Assembly (NCBI RefSeq): GCF_050908845.1 | Contig: NZ_CP194171.1 | Span: forward strand, 1,116,001-1,180,000 | Origin: Marinobacterium_D sp050908845 | GTDB taxonomy: Bacteria; Pseudomonadota; Gammaproteobacteria; Pseudomonadales; Balneatricaceae | Direction of reading: 5' to 3' | Length of the DNA: 64,000 nucleotides | Part shown: one piece after another, positions 53,851 through 62,603 of the stretch | Numbering within the stretch: position 1 is the first letter of the stretch | How the letters are laid out: every line of letters starts with the position of its first letter | Position numbers and translations under genes: made by a program | The notes under the pieces: generated by a model | Told to the model about the DNA's origin: nothing | The model's input: the letters and a program-made list of their open reading frames with translations, nothing else | Database searches by the model: none

Positions 53851-55027
53851 AAATATAAAAACTTATGGTCCTGTGACCAAGTTGCCAATGTGCATCAATG
53901 CAGGCAGAGGAAAGAAAAAGCTGCTCCACATTGGCGTACATAACTCAGCGAATCGGAACGCAGGCGATACTTTGCTTTTCCCGGTAGTACGTAAAGCGTT
54001 TGACACTGTAATAGGGCCGTTTGAATGGACCCTTAGACAGGCTTGGGAAGAATTGTCCTTGGATGATATCGATTCGATCAATCAAGAGTTCGACGGCATC
54101 GTAATTGGAGGTGGAGGACTTCTGCTAAGGGATCAAGCGGGCAGTGACGTATCGAATAGTGGTTGGCAGTGGAACTGTTCGGTGGGTGCGCTAAAAGCGA
54201 TAAATATCCCTATTTATGTTTTTGCTATCGGCTATAACCGCTTCAGAGGGCAGGAAGATTTTGACCCTATTTTCACAGAACACATACAGACCTTGGCAGA
54301 AAAATCCACATTTCTTGGTTTGCGTAATCATGGATCTATAAAAGCTTTAGAAAAATATTTAGATGGTCCAGCACATCTAAAACTTAAACACCAGTTTTGC
54401 CCTACAACAGTCATTTGGCAGCTATATCCAGAGTACAGGGCTTTAGCCGAAGCCCATGATGCGAAAAAGGAAAAGGTATTGGCTTTTAATGCTGCCTTTG
54501 ATAGAGCTGCATTACGTTTTGGCGATGATCCGGACAAGACACTATCTGAGATTGCCAAGGCAGTGAGCGTTGCAGAGCAACGCGGCTGGCATATTGTGCT
54601 AGCCGCCCATAAAACCATGGATCGTGATATTGAGCCGTATTTAGACGCAGCGGGTGTGCAATATGATGTGGCTGATTTGACTGATGCGAGTCCGAATCAA
54701 ATCATGGAGTTCTACGCTCAGGTTGATTTCGTCTTTGGTATGAGGGGGCATGCTCAATTGATTCCTCTTGGATTAAGGCGTCCGATTATGTCAATCATCA
54801 GCCATGATAAGGTGAGATTCCTACTGGAGGATATTGGCCAATCGAACTGGGGAATTGAAGTGAATAGCGAGAAAATGGTTGAAAAGCTAATTGATATGTT
54901 ATCAATTTTTGAAAACTATCGTGCTACTGTATTAGATAATATCGCTATTGTGCAACAAGCAATATGGGAAAAAACTTTAGAAAATATGACTTTTATCGAG
55001 TCGAAAACGAATTATCCTTGTAGTTAA
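53840..55027 (+). CDS. Second polysaccharide pyruvyl transferase family protein
   Basis: 395 residues from the ATG at 53840 inside the neuA end; the longer frame upstream is in neuA. Family features: NSANRNAGDTLLFPVVRKAF, DGIVIGGGGLLLRDQAG, IYVFAIGYNRF, and FVFGMRGHAQLIPLGLRRP followed by a HDK segment. It is the same length as the protein at 32855 but clearly different in sequence. It would add pyruvate to a sugar or act as a related transferase; overlap with neuA suggests a link to the nonulosonic acid part of the glycan. Confidence 0.85.
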   Translation: MPIRNIKTYGPVTKLPMCINAGRGKKKLLHIGVHNSANRNAGDTLLFPVVRKAFDTVIGPFEWTLRQAWEELSLDDIDSINQEFDGIVIGGGGLLLRDQAGSDVSNSGWQWNCSVGALKAINIPIYVFAIGYNRFRGQEDFDPIFTEHIQTLAEKSTFLGLRNHGSIKALEKYLDGPAHLKLKHQFCPTTVIWQLYPEYRALAEAHDAKKEKVLAFNAAFDRAALRFGDDPDKTLSEIAKAVSVAEQRGWHIVLAAHKTMDRDIEPYLDAAGVQYDVADLTDASPNQIMEFYAQVDFVFGMRGHAQLIPLGLRRPIMSIISHDKVRFLLEDIGQSNWGIEVNSEKMVEKLIDMLSIFENYRATVLDNIAIVQQAIWEKTLENMTFIESKTNYPCS

Positions 55028-55062
55028 ACGATAAGATCTTAAAAAATTCTAAGAGGTAAGTA

Positions 55063-55941
55063 ATGTCACGACTTATCGCAGAGCTAGAGAGTATTGGAGC
55101 CCTCTGTAAAGATCATTTAGTAGAGTATTATCCAAGAGTTAGGGATCGAGATGATGTTAGGGTTCTTCAAGATAGTCTAACTGAAGTTATTGTACTTTCT
55201 AGTTCGGATCACATCTCAGAATTCTATTATGAATCTCGTAAGGAAAAAGAGTTTTTTTCCGTTTATAACTCTGAAATTAAAACGCCAAAATTAGATGATA
55301 ACATACGGCGAGCAAAGGAATTTTCTGATTACATTAGAAATAAATGCTGGCTAGATTTTGGTTGCGGCTTAGGAGGAATGCTAGATGAACTTAGTGATGA
55401 AGCTGATCTAGCTATCGGACTAGAGCCCAATATAGAACGAGCTAGGATTGTATCTAATAAAGGTCACAATATTGTTAATTCATTAGAAGAGTTAGAAGAA
55501 AAATCGCTTGATGTAGTAACAATGTTTCATGTCCTAGAGCATATTGAAAAACCGCTTCAAGCTCTATCTTTAGTTCTTGATAAATTAAAACCTGGTGGTG
55601 TTTTGCTGATCGAAGTACCTCATGCTCGTGACGCACTTTTTTCATTGTACGATTGTGATGCGTTTAAAAAGTTTACCTTTTGGAGCGAACATCTTGTTCT
55701 GCACACGCGCCAAAGTTTGTTTAAAACTTTGAAAGTATCAGGGTTTGAAGATATAGAAATTTCTGGAATGCAGAGGTATCCCCTGTCAAATCATCTCTAT
55801 TGGCTTTCTATGGATTCTCCTGGCGGACATAAGAAGTGGCAGATTCTTTCAAGTATCGAGCTAGAGAAAGAGTATGAAGCATCTTTGGCCAGATTAGACC
55901 GAACAGATACATTGTTTGCGGTTTGTAGAAAGCATTGCTGA
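55063..55941 (+). CDS. SAM-dependent methyltransferase (class I)
   Basis: 292 residues; ribosome site AAGAGG precedes the ATG. The SAM-binding core runs from about residue 100: WLDFGCGLGGMLDEL (motif I), DVVTMFHVLEHIEKP (motif II) and LKPGGVLLIEVPHA (motif III). The VPHARDALFSLYDCDAFKKFTFWSEHL stretch is common in glycan-locus methyltransferases with a C-terminal accessory part. It may O-methylate a sugar of the glycan; the acceptor is unknown. One-base overlap with the next gene. Confidence 0.85.
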   Translation: MSRLIAELESIGALCKDHLVEYYPRVRDRDDVRVLQDSLTEVIVLSSSDHISEFYYESRKEKEFFSVYNSEIKTPKLDDNIRRAKEFSDYIRNKCWLDFGCGLGGMLDELSDEADLAIGLEPNIERARIVSNKGHNIVNSLEELEEKSLDVVTMFHVLEHIEKPLQALSLVLDKLKPGGVLLIEVPHARDALFSLYDCDAFKKFTFWSEHLVLHTRQSLFKTLKVSGFEDIEISGMQRYPLSNHLYWLSMDSPGGHKKWQILSSIELEKEYEASLARLDRTDTLFAVCRKHC

Positions 55942-56624
55942 TGTTATTTATTCATCTAAAGAAAATATATTTTTTTATTATTTATTTCTATTTTTTGTTA
56001 AAGTTAATTCTTGTTTTTAGAGGTAAAAGAGTTGCTGTTGTAGGTGGTTCTCCAAATATTACGTTAAGAGAAAATGGTAACTTTATCGATTCCCATGATT
56101 ATGTAATTAGGGTTAACTTATTTAGTCCTGATTGTAATCAGCACCGCTTTTATGGGGCTAAAACAAGTTTTCGATTTATTGGTGCTACGATGGTAGACAA
56201 ACATCAAGAATGTATTCCTCGACTACATGGTGAAGCTGCGAGGATTATTACTACTATTAAAAATAAGAAATTTTTTCTTGGAGTGAATAATGAATTTTTA
56301 TATTATCCAAGACAAACGCCAATGTACTCTTATGCTATTTTTAGAATTTTTATGTCTAAGGGAGAGTCTTTTCCTAAATTAGAAAAACCGCCTAAGTCGG
56401 GGACTATTTTATTGATTATCTTAGGCTTGTTCGGGAGATGTAGAGAATTGAATGCGTTTGGATTCTCTCTTGACGAAAAAGACGCTTGGGAAGCAATGAA
56501 TTATTTAGATAATAATAAATATGAATATGATAGCAATTACATATATGAGAAACACTGTAATCCGGAGGTGGATATCAATGTACTGAGTTTTATTAAAGAA
56601 AAAGGGTTTGTCAATTTTATCTAG
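55941..56624 (+). CDS. GT29-family glycosyltransferase, sialyltransferase-like
   Basis: 227 residues from the ATG overlapping the methyltransferase stop. An N-terminal hydrophobic helix (about 7-27) precedes VAVVGGSPN (31-39) and HDYVIRVN (52-59), which resemble the large sialyl motif of GT29. PPKSGTILLIILGL (150-163) resembles the small motif, and YEKHCNPEVD (202-211, H205) the very small motif with its His and Glu. GT29 enzymes transfer from CMP-sialic acid, and a CMP-sugar synthetase lies three genes upstream. It is shorter than animal enzymes; activity is inferred. Confidence 0.8.
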   Translation: MLFIHLKKIYFFIIYFYFLLKLILVFRGKRVAVVGGSPNITLRENGNFIDSHDYVIRVNLFSPDCNQHRFYGAKTSFRFIGATMVDKHQECIPRLHGEAARIITTIKNKKFFLGVNNEFLYYPRQTPMYSYAIFRIFMSKGESFPKLEKPPKSGTILLIILGLFGRCRELNAFGFSLDEKDAWEAMNYLDNNKYEYDSNYIYEKHCNPEVDINVLSFIKEKGFVNFI

Positions 56625-56701
56625 TTTTTAGTTTTTATAATATCAAAAGTTCCACTTTGATTTATTGGTTTTCAAAATTATAGTGCGTTATTGAGTAGGT
56701 T

Positions 56702-57673
56702 ATGAAAATATCTATAGCTATGGCGGTCTATAATGGCCAAAATTATATAGAAAACCAACTTGAAAGCTTTCTTGATCAGACGGTACTACCGGATGAGTTA
56801 GTCATAACAGACGACTGCTCTTCAGACCAAACAGAGGAAATAGTTAAAAAGTTTTCGGAAGCAGCTCCGTTCGATGTTTTACTATTCAGAAACAGTCGCA
56901 GGCTGGGTTATTGCGGTAATTTTAATGCTGCCTTAACGAAAACGACAGGAGACCTCGTGTTCCTCAGCGATCAGGATGATGTTTGGTTTCCAGATAAAAT
57001 CGAGTACATGCTTAACGTTGCTGAGAATAATCCTGATGCCTTGTTGATGATGAATAATGCTTTATTGACTGATAAAACTTTAAACCATAATGGACTGACT
57101 AAGATAGGGCAGATACGTTCTGCGGGCTTCGACATGCGTAGCTTTGTAATGGGCTGTTGTTGTGTGGTGCGAAGAGAGCTTTTAGATCTTAGTACACCAA
57201 TCCCAGAAGGAGTTGAAGCGCATGATAAATGGTTAGTTTGGTTTGCTGATGGTTTGAATGCAAAAATAGTCGATGAAAAAATTTTGCAATATTACCGTCG
57301 TCATGAAACAAATGAATCGCAGTTTATTGTAAATAAAATAACTAAAGTTAATCGACTAGAAGCTCTTATTCATTTATCAAGAAATGCATTAAAATCGAAT
57401 AGCCAGAAAGATCTACGGTCTCAGTTAACACAGTTAAAATTATTTTGTAACGCGATTAATAATTCCTTGCGTATTGCTCCTGAACGTCATATTGAAAGGC
57501 TTGAAACGCTTGAAAGGATATATCGTCAACGCGTGGTTTCAACAAAGAAGCGCCTTGAAATCATTGATAAACCACTCCTGACGAGATTTTTAGCCGTAGG
57601 AGCTTTAATATTGTGCGGGCATTATAGATATGCTAATGGCCTTCGATCGGCAATTCGCGATATCTTAGGTTAG
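56702..57673 (+). CDS. Glycosyltransferase family 2
   Basis: 323 residues. GT-A fold motifs at the N-terminus: IAMAVYNGQNYIENQLESFLDQT, ITDDCSSDQTEEIV and the metal-binding FLSDQDDVWFPDKIEYM, a pattern close to WcaA/rhamnosyltransferase-type GT2 enzymes. HDKWLVWFADGLN and YYRRHETNESQF are the acceptor-side motifs, and the C-terminal 100 residues are helical. Donor and acceptor are unknown. It is followed by a 487-bp gap. Confidence 0.88.
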   Translation: MKISIAMAVYNGQNYIENQLESFLDQTVLPDELVITDDCSSDQTEEIVKKFSEAAPFDVLLFRNSRRLGYCGNFNAALTKTTGDLVFLSDQDDVWFPDKIEYMLNVAENNPDALLMMNNALLTDKTLNHNGLTKIGQIRSAGFDMRSFVMGCCCVVRRELLDLSTPIPEGVEAHDKWLVWFADGLNAKIVDEKILQYYRRHETNESQFIVNKITKVNRLEALIHLSRNALKSNSQKDLRSQLTQLKLFCNAINNSLRIAPERHIERLETLERIYRQRVVSTKKRLEIIDKPLLTRFLAVGALILCGHYRYANGLRSAIRDILG

Positions 57674-58160
57674 AAGAGGAAATAACTTATAGTTTTCTAC
57701 TTCATAACAGCGATTTAGTCCTTCGGATGACGGTAAGTTAATACTTTTTGTCAATATTGTGTAAAGCTTTTCGGTTTTATTGTCGGATATTGTTTTTTAC
57801 ATTGAAACTGATAAATATTCTGTTTACCCGGCTAAGAAGCCTTTTTCAAAGTTTTTTGGGTTATAATCGATTTTTAAGTTGACTGGGAGCGTATATAATA
57901 TGCTAGTTTCAATTTTGATGTTATTGTTAAGTCCGTACCGGCGGTGGTTATAACAATCTCATCATGGGGCATTATTTTTCTTGCTTAGGTTTTATAAAAG
58001 TTCGAGAATATTGAAATAGAGTGGTTATAGTTAATAGTAACTGTAAGGCGGATTCTCTATTGATTATCGCATTAAAGGAAAGCAAAGAAGGTTTTATTAT
58101 TTGTTTGTTTTAAAGTTTTAGGAGATTCTTTTAGTGATATTTGCTCATCTTCGTTAAATT
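57674..58160. other. 487-bp AT-rich intergenic region
   Basis: No gene supported. One frame near 57779-57863 reads IETDKYSVYPAKKPFSKFF before a stop, which could be the relic of a lost gene but has no start or continuation. A TATAAT-like sequence occurs at about 57895, without a good -35. No ops element or terminator was seen. Confidence 0.5.
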
Positions 58161-59291
58161 ATGCCTGACGTTATTTCCATTGTGCCTGATAGGCTGGCTC
58201 ATTATAGAATTCCTGTTTTTGAAAATCTGTCTAAAAATTCTTTTGGCTTAAAGATTCGTGTTTATGCGGACCTTTCAGAGGATTCGTCAAAAATTAATAA
58301 ACCTTCTCTTGATGAAGCGGTTCAGTTTAGTTTTCATTATAAAAGCTCTAAAGACCTTAGGGTAAAAGGTAGGCTCTTATTGTCAACAGGTTCGATTGCA
58401 GCAGCTTTTGATGACTCTAAGGTGGTTGTGTTTTGGGGGGATGCCTTCTGCCCTGGTAACTGGTTAGCAGCATGTATGACTAGGCTGATGGGAAAGAAGC
58501 TAGTATTTTGGACTCATGGTCTATATGGCAACGAATCATGGATGAAAAAACGAGTGAGGTGTCTTTTCTATTCGCTGGCCGATGCTTTGCTTCTTTATGG
58601 TAATCGATCAAAGTCATTATTAGTCCAAGCTGGGGTTTCGGAAGATAGGCTTTTTGTAATTAATAATGCACTTGAGTTTTCAGAGCAAGATTCTGTGTAT
58701 AACAATTATCTGTCTCGTTTTGAAGCGACATGTGAATCTGAGATTAAGCTGATTTTCGTTGGTAGGCTGACCGCAGTTAAAAGGCTGGATCTTTTGCTTA
58801 AGGCCGTCGCTAATCTAGCTAGTTGTTTTGATGTTCAGCTAAAGATAGTAGGTGATGGAGATGAATGGGATTATCTGACTCAGCTGGTTGGGCGTTTAGG
58901 GATATCAGATATCGTGACCTTCTATGGTGCCATCTATGAGGAAGTCACTTTGGCGGAGCTTATTATAGCATCTGATATTACAGTGTCTCCCGGAAATGTT
59001 GGTCTTACAGCTATACATTCTCTCATTTATGGTACTCCGGTGATCACTCACAGTAATGCTGAAAATCAGATGCCCGAACACGAGGCTATTTGCCCTGGTT
59101 ATACCGGTGAACTGTTCGATGAAAATAATGTATCTTCTTTGGAAGCAGCGATATTAAGGTGTAAAAGTAATATATTGTCTGGATCTATTAGTGCTGAAAG
59201 CTGTAGATCAATCATAAAGAACTCATATTCACTTGAATATCAAAGTAAAGTCTTTGAAGAACTTTTGAAAAAAAGCTTGGGAGTCGCATGA
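58161..59291 (+). CDS. Glycosyltransferase family 4 (GT-B)
   Basis: 376 residues. The start ISIVPDRLAHYRIPVF is typical of GT4 enzymes; FVGRLTAVKRLDLLLKAV is the donor-side loop and NVGLTAIHSLIYGTPVITH replaces the usual EGFGL-type motif that binds the nucleotide sugar. KLVFWTHGLYGNESWMKK lies in the acceptor half. Donor unknown. It overlaps fnlA by 4 bp and so may act on or after the FucNAc residue. Base composition changes from AT-rich to GC-richer right after this gene. Confidence 0.87.
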   Translation: MPDVISIVPDRLAHYRIPVFENLSKNSFGLKIRVYADLSEDSSKINKPSLDEAVQFSFHYKSSKDLRVKGRLLLSTGSIAAAFDDSKVVVFWGDAFCPGNWLAACMTRLMGKKLVFWTHGLYGNESWMKKRVRCLFYSLADALLLYGNRSKSLLVQAGVSEDRLFVINNALEFSEQDSVYNNYLSRFEATCESEIKLIFVGRLTAVKRLDLLLKAVANLASCFDVQLKIVGDGDEWDYLTQLVGRLGISDIVTFYGAIYEEVTLAELIIASDITVSPGNVGLTAIHSLIYGTPVITHSNAENQMPEHEAICPGYTGELFDENNVSSLEAAILRCKSNILSGSISAESCRSIIKNSYSLEYQSKVFEELLKKSLGVA

Positions 59292-60325
59292 AATTTACCG
59301 AAAAAACTCTTCTGATCACCGGCGGTACCGGATCCTTCGGCAATGCAGTTCTCAACCGTTTCCTGAATACCGATATTGCAGAAATCCGAATCTTCAGCCG
59401 GGATGAAAAGAAGCAGGACGACTTGCGTAAACGCTACGCAAACCCCAAGCTGAAGTTCTACATTGGTGATGTGCGTGATTATACCAGTCTATTGAATGCA
59501 ACCCGAGGAGTTGATTACATTTTTCACGCGGCGGCGTTGAAACAAGTGCCGTCCTGCGAATTTCACCCGATGCAGGCGGTTAAAACCAACGTAATTGGTA
59601 CTGAAAACGTCCTTGAAGCCGCCATTCAGAATGAAGTTAGGCGTGTCGTCTGCTTAAGCACAGACAAAGCTGTGTACCCTATCAATGCCATGGGTATCTC
59701 GAAGGCCATGATGGAAAAGGTGATGGTCGCTAAGTCCCGCAATCTTGATCCGGCTAAGACGGTTATATGTGGCACTCGCTATGGCAACGTGATGGCTTCC
59801 CGTGGTTCAGTTATCCCGTTGTTCGTTGACCAGATTCGTGCCGGTAAGCCAATCACCATTACCGACCCGAACATGACCCGGTTCATGATGACCTTGGCGG
59901 ATGCGGTGGATCTGGTACTTTACGCGTTCGAACACGGTAATAATGGTGACCTGTTCGTACAAAAAGCCCCCGCCGCTACCATTAAAACCTTGGCCCATGC
60001 GCTTACCGAGCTAACAGGCAAGCAGGAACATCCCGTTCAGGAAATCGGTACTCGTCATGGCGAGAAGTTATATGAAGTGTTGCTTAGCCGTGAGGAAATG
60101 GCCAGTGCAGAAGATATGGGTGATTACTTCCGTATTCCTCCAGACTTGCGGGACCTGAATTACGAAAAGTATGTGGAGCAGGGCGAGGAGAAGATTTCCC
60201 AAACCGAAGATTACAATTCTCACAACACAGAACGGCTTGATGTCGCGGGCATGCTGGCGCTGTTGCGGAAACTGGAGTTTATTCGCGCCTTGGAGCAGGG
60301 CGAATACGTTAGCCCGGAGGATTAA
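59288..60325 (+). CDS. fnlA: UDP-GlcNAc 4,6-dehydratase/5-epimerase (FnlA/CapE family)
   Basis: 345 residues. TGGTGSFGNAVLNRFL binds NAD(P); the catalytic region reads YPINAMGISKAMMEKV, with Met in place of the usual Tyr before xxxK, as in the inverting CapE/PseB/FlaA1 group. GTRYGNVMASRGSVIPLF is another family mark. It carries out the first steps from UDP-GlcNAc to UDP-L-FucNAc. Followed at 1 bp by fnlB, and fnlC and wbuB come next, the order seen in several O-antigen clusters. Confidence 0.93.
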   Translation: MKFTEKTLLITGGTGSFGNAVLNRFLNTDIAEIRIFSRDEKKQDDLRKRYANPKLKFYIGDVRDYTSLLNATRGVDYIFHAAALKQVPSCEFHPMQAVKTNVIGTENVLEAAIQNEVRRVVCLSTDKAVYPINAMGISKAMMEKVMVAKSRNLDPAKTVICGTRYGNVMASRGSVIPLFVDQIRAGKPITITDPNMTRFMMTLADAVDLVLYAFEHGNNGDLFVQKAPAATIKTLAHALTELTGKQEHPVQEIGTRHGEKLYEVLLSREEMASAEDMGDYFRIPPDLRDLNYEKYVEQGEEKISQTEDYNSHNTERLDVAGMLALLRKLEFIRALEQGEYVSPED

Positions 60326-60326
60326 T

Positions 60327-61445
60327 ATGCGTGTAATGGTCACCGGAGCCAAAGGGTTTATCGGCAAGAACCTGTTAATGCACTTACGTGAGAAAGGCGA
60401 TTTTGAAGTTGTGGCGTTTACCCGTGAACACAGCGAGCATGATTTGCCGAAACTGCTGGAGGGTATTGATTGGGTGGTTCATCTGGCAGGCATTAATCGC
60501 CCCGAAGATCCGGCGGAATTCCAGACCGGTAACGCTGACTTCACCCAGGCACTTAGCGATGCAGTGGAGCAAGTTGGCCGCAATATTCCGATTATCTACA
60601 GTTCTTCCATTCAGGTAGATCGGGATAACGATTACGGCAACAGCAAACGGGGTGCAGAAGATTCACTGCTAGCGCTTAATGAAAAGACCGGAAATCCGGT
60701 ATACATCTACCGCCTACCCCATGTGTTCGGTAAATGGGCTCGGCCAAATTACAACTCGGCCGTTGCGACTTTTTGCCATAACATCGCACGAGATTTGCCA
60801 GTACAGATTAATGACCCGGACGCGGTGATTAACCTGGTGTATGTCGATGATGTGATTGCCAGTTTCCTCTCGTTGATGGAGTCCGGTGATCAAAAAGGTC
60901 CGTTTGTTGAAGTGGGGCCAACGTATCATATAACCGTGAGCGAACTGGCAGAGCAGCTGAACCGGTTCAAGGCCACACGGGATAACTTGGTTACCGAGCC
61001 TGTGGGAAAGGGCCTGGTGCGCGCGCTGTATTCCACCTACGTAAGCTATCTGCCGCCGGAGAGCTTCACCTACAGGGTACCCCAGCATAGCGACGACCGC
61101 GGCGTGTTTGTGGAAATGCTGAAAACAGCGGATGCGGGGCAGTTCTCGTTCTTTACAGCACTTCCAGGCGTTACCCGTGGCAGGCATTATCACCATTCAA
61201 AAACCGAGAAGTTTTTGGTTATCAAGGGCGAAGCCTGTTTCCGGTTCCGTCATATGCTCACTGGCGAATTCTACGAGCTGTTTACTTCTGGTGAATCCCC
61301 GGAGATTGTAGAAACTGTGCCCGGCTGGACGCACGATGTTACCAATGTGGGCGACACCGAATTGGTATGTATGCTCTGGGCCAATGAGATTTTTGACCGG
61401 GAAAATCCCGACACCTTCGCGTTCCCGGTGGGTACCAAAGACTGA
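60327..61445 (+). CDS. fnlB: UDP-L-FucNAc pathway reductase (FnlB/WbjC/CapF)
   Basis: 372 residues from the ATG at 60327. An N-terminal SDR domain (VTGAKGFIGKNLLMHL; YGNSKRGAED with Tyr and Lys) is joined to a C-terminal cupin (about 255-365; GVTRGRHYHHSKTEKFLVIKG with metal-binding His residues). This two-domain layout is the mark of CapF/WbjC, which epimerises and reduces the 4-keto sugar to UDP-L-PneNAc. It is 17 bp from fnlC. Confidence 0.93.
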   Translation: MRVMVTGAKGFIGKNLLMHLREKGDFEVVAFTREHSEHDLPKLLEGIDWVVHLAGINRPEDPAEFQTGNADFTQALSDAVEQVGRNIPIIYSSSIQVDRDNDYGNSKRGAEDSLLALNEKTGNPVYIYRLPHVFGKWARPNYNSAVATFCHNIARDLPVQINDPDAVINLVYVDDVIASFLSLMESGDQKGPFVEVGPTYHITVSELAEQLNRFKATRDNLVTEPVGKGLVRALYSTYVSYLPPESFTYRVPQHSDDRGVFVEMLKTADAGQFSFFTALPGVTRGRHYHHSKTEKFLVIKGEACFRFRHMLTGEFYELFTSGESPEIVETVPGWTHDVTNVGDTELVCMLWANEIFDRENPDTFAFPVGTKD

Positions 61446-61462
61446 ACAAATCCGAGATCTCC

Positions 61463-62593
61463 ATGAAGAAACTCAAAGTTATGACCGTGGTCGGCACTCG
61501 GCCGGAAATTATTCGTTTGTCCCGGGTAATGGCCAAACTGGATGAGTATTGCGAACACATTTTGGTCCACACGGGCCAGAACTATGATTACGAGCTGAAT
61601 GAAATCTTCTTCCAGGATTTGGACATCCGTAAACCGGATTACTTTTTGGAAGCCGCCGGTGCCAGCGGTGCTGAGACTATTGGCAACGTAATTGTCGCCG
61701 TGGACAAGGTGTTGGCAGAAAGTCAGCCTGAAGCGCTTCTAGTGCTGGGTGATACCAACAGCTGCATGGCGGTTATTCCGGCCAAACGCCGAAAAATTCC
61801 TACCTTTCACATGGAAGCTGGCAACCGTTGCTTCGACATGCGCGTTCCGGAAGAAATTAACCGGCGCATTGTCGATCACACCGCCGACATCAACCTGACA
61901 TACAGCACCATTGCCAGGGACTACCTGTTGCGCGAAGGTCTGTTGCCGGACCGTGTCGTAAAAACTGGCAGTCCCATGTACGAAGTGCTGAATCACTTCC
62001 GCGAAGGTATCGATGGCTCCGATGTGTTGCGCCGCCTGAGGCTGCAAGAAGGAGAGTTCTTTGTGGTGAGCGCCCACCGGGAAGAAAATGTCGATTCCGA
62101 GAAAAACTTCCTGGCCCTGGTAGACACTCTGAATGCCATTTCTGAGCAATACGGCTATCCCGTGATAGTCTCTACCCATCCACGCACACAAAAGCGCGTG
62201 GACTCGTCGGGTGTGACTTTCCATGAAAACGTGCGCCTGCTGAAACCGCTGGGCTTCAAGGATTACAACAAGCTGCAGTTGAGCGCCAAAGCGGTGTTGT
62301 CCGACAGCGGGACTATTAGCGAGGAAGCTTCCATCCTTAATTTCCCCGCCCTGAACATCCGTGAAGCTCATGAGCGCCCTGAGGGTATGGAAGAAACTGC
62401 CGCCATGATGGTGGGCCTGAACACTGAGCGCGTACTTCAGGGACTGGTCATACTGGAAAACCAGTGCCGGGGTACCGATCGCTCCATGCGGCTGGTGGAA
62501 GATTACAGCATGCCGAATGTTGCAGAGAAGGTGGTACGCATTATTCATAGTTATCGGGATTATGTGATGCAAACCGTATGGAAGCATTATTGA
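61463..62593 (+). CDS. fnlC: UDP-L-FucNAc 2-epimerase (FnlC/WbjD/CapG)
   Basis: 376 residues of the non-hydrolysing UDP-GlcNAc 2-epimerase family: VGTRPEIIRLSRVM, HTGQNYDYELNEIFF, FHMEAGNRCFD, and DSGTISEEASILNFPALNIRE are all typical. As the third enzyme of the fnl set it turns UDP-L-PneNAc into UDP-L-FucNAc. A role as hydrolysing NeuC for sialic acid is not expected from its position and motifs. wbuB follows after 10 bp. Confidence 0.93.
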   Translation: MKKLKVMTVVGTRPEIIRLSRVMAKLDEYCEHILVHTGQNYDYELNEIFFQDLDIRKPDYFLEAAGASGAETIGNVIVAVDKVLAESQPEALLVLGDTNSCMAVIPAKRRKIPTFHMEAGNRCFDMRVPEEINRRIVDHTADINLTYSTIARDYLLREGLLPDRVVKTGSPMYEVLNHFREGIDGSDVLRRLRLQEGEFFVVSAHREENVDSEKNFLALVDTLNAISEQYGYPVIVSTHPRTQKRVDSSGVTFHENVRLLKPLGFKDYNKLQLSAKAVLSDSGTISEEASILNFPALNIREAHERPEGMEETAAMMVGLNTERVLQGLVILENQCRGTDRSMRLVEDYSMPNVAEKVVRIIHSYRDYVMQTVWKHY

Positions 62594-62603
62594 GGGGCGT
62601 TCT

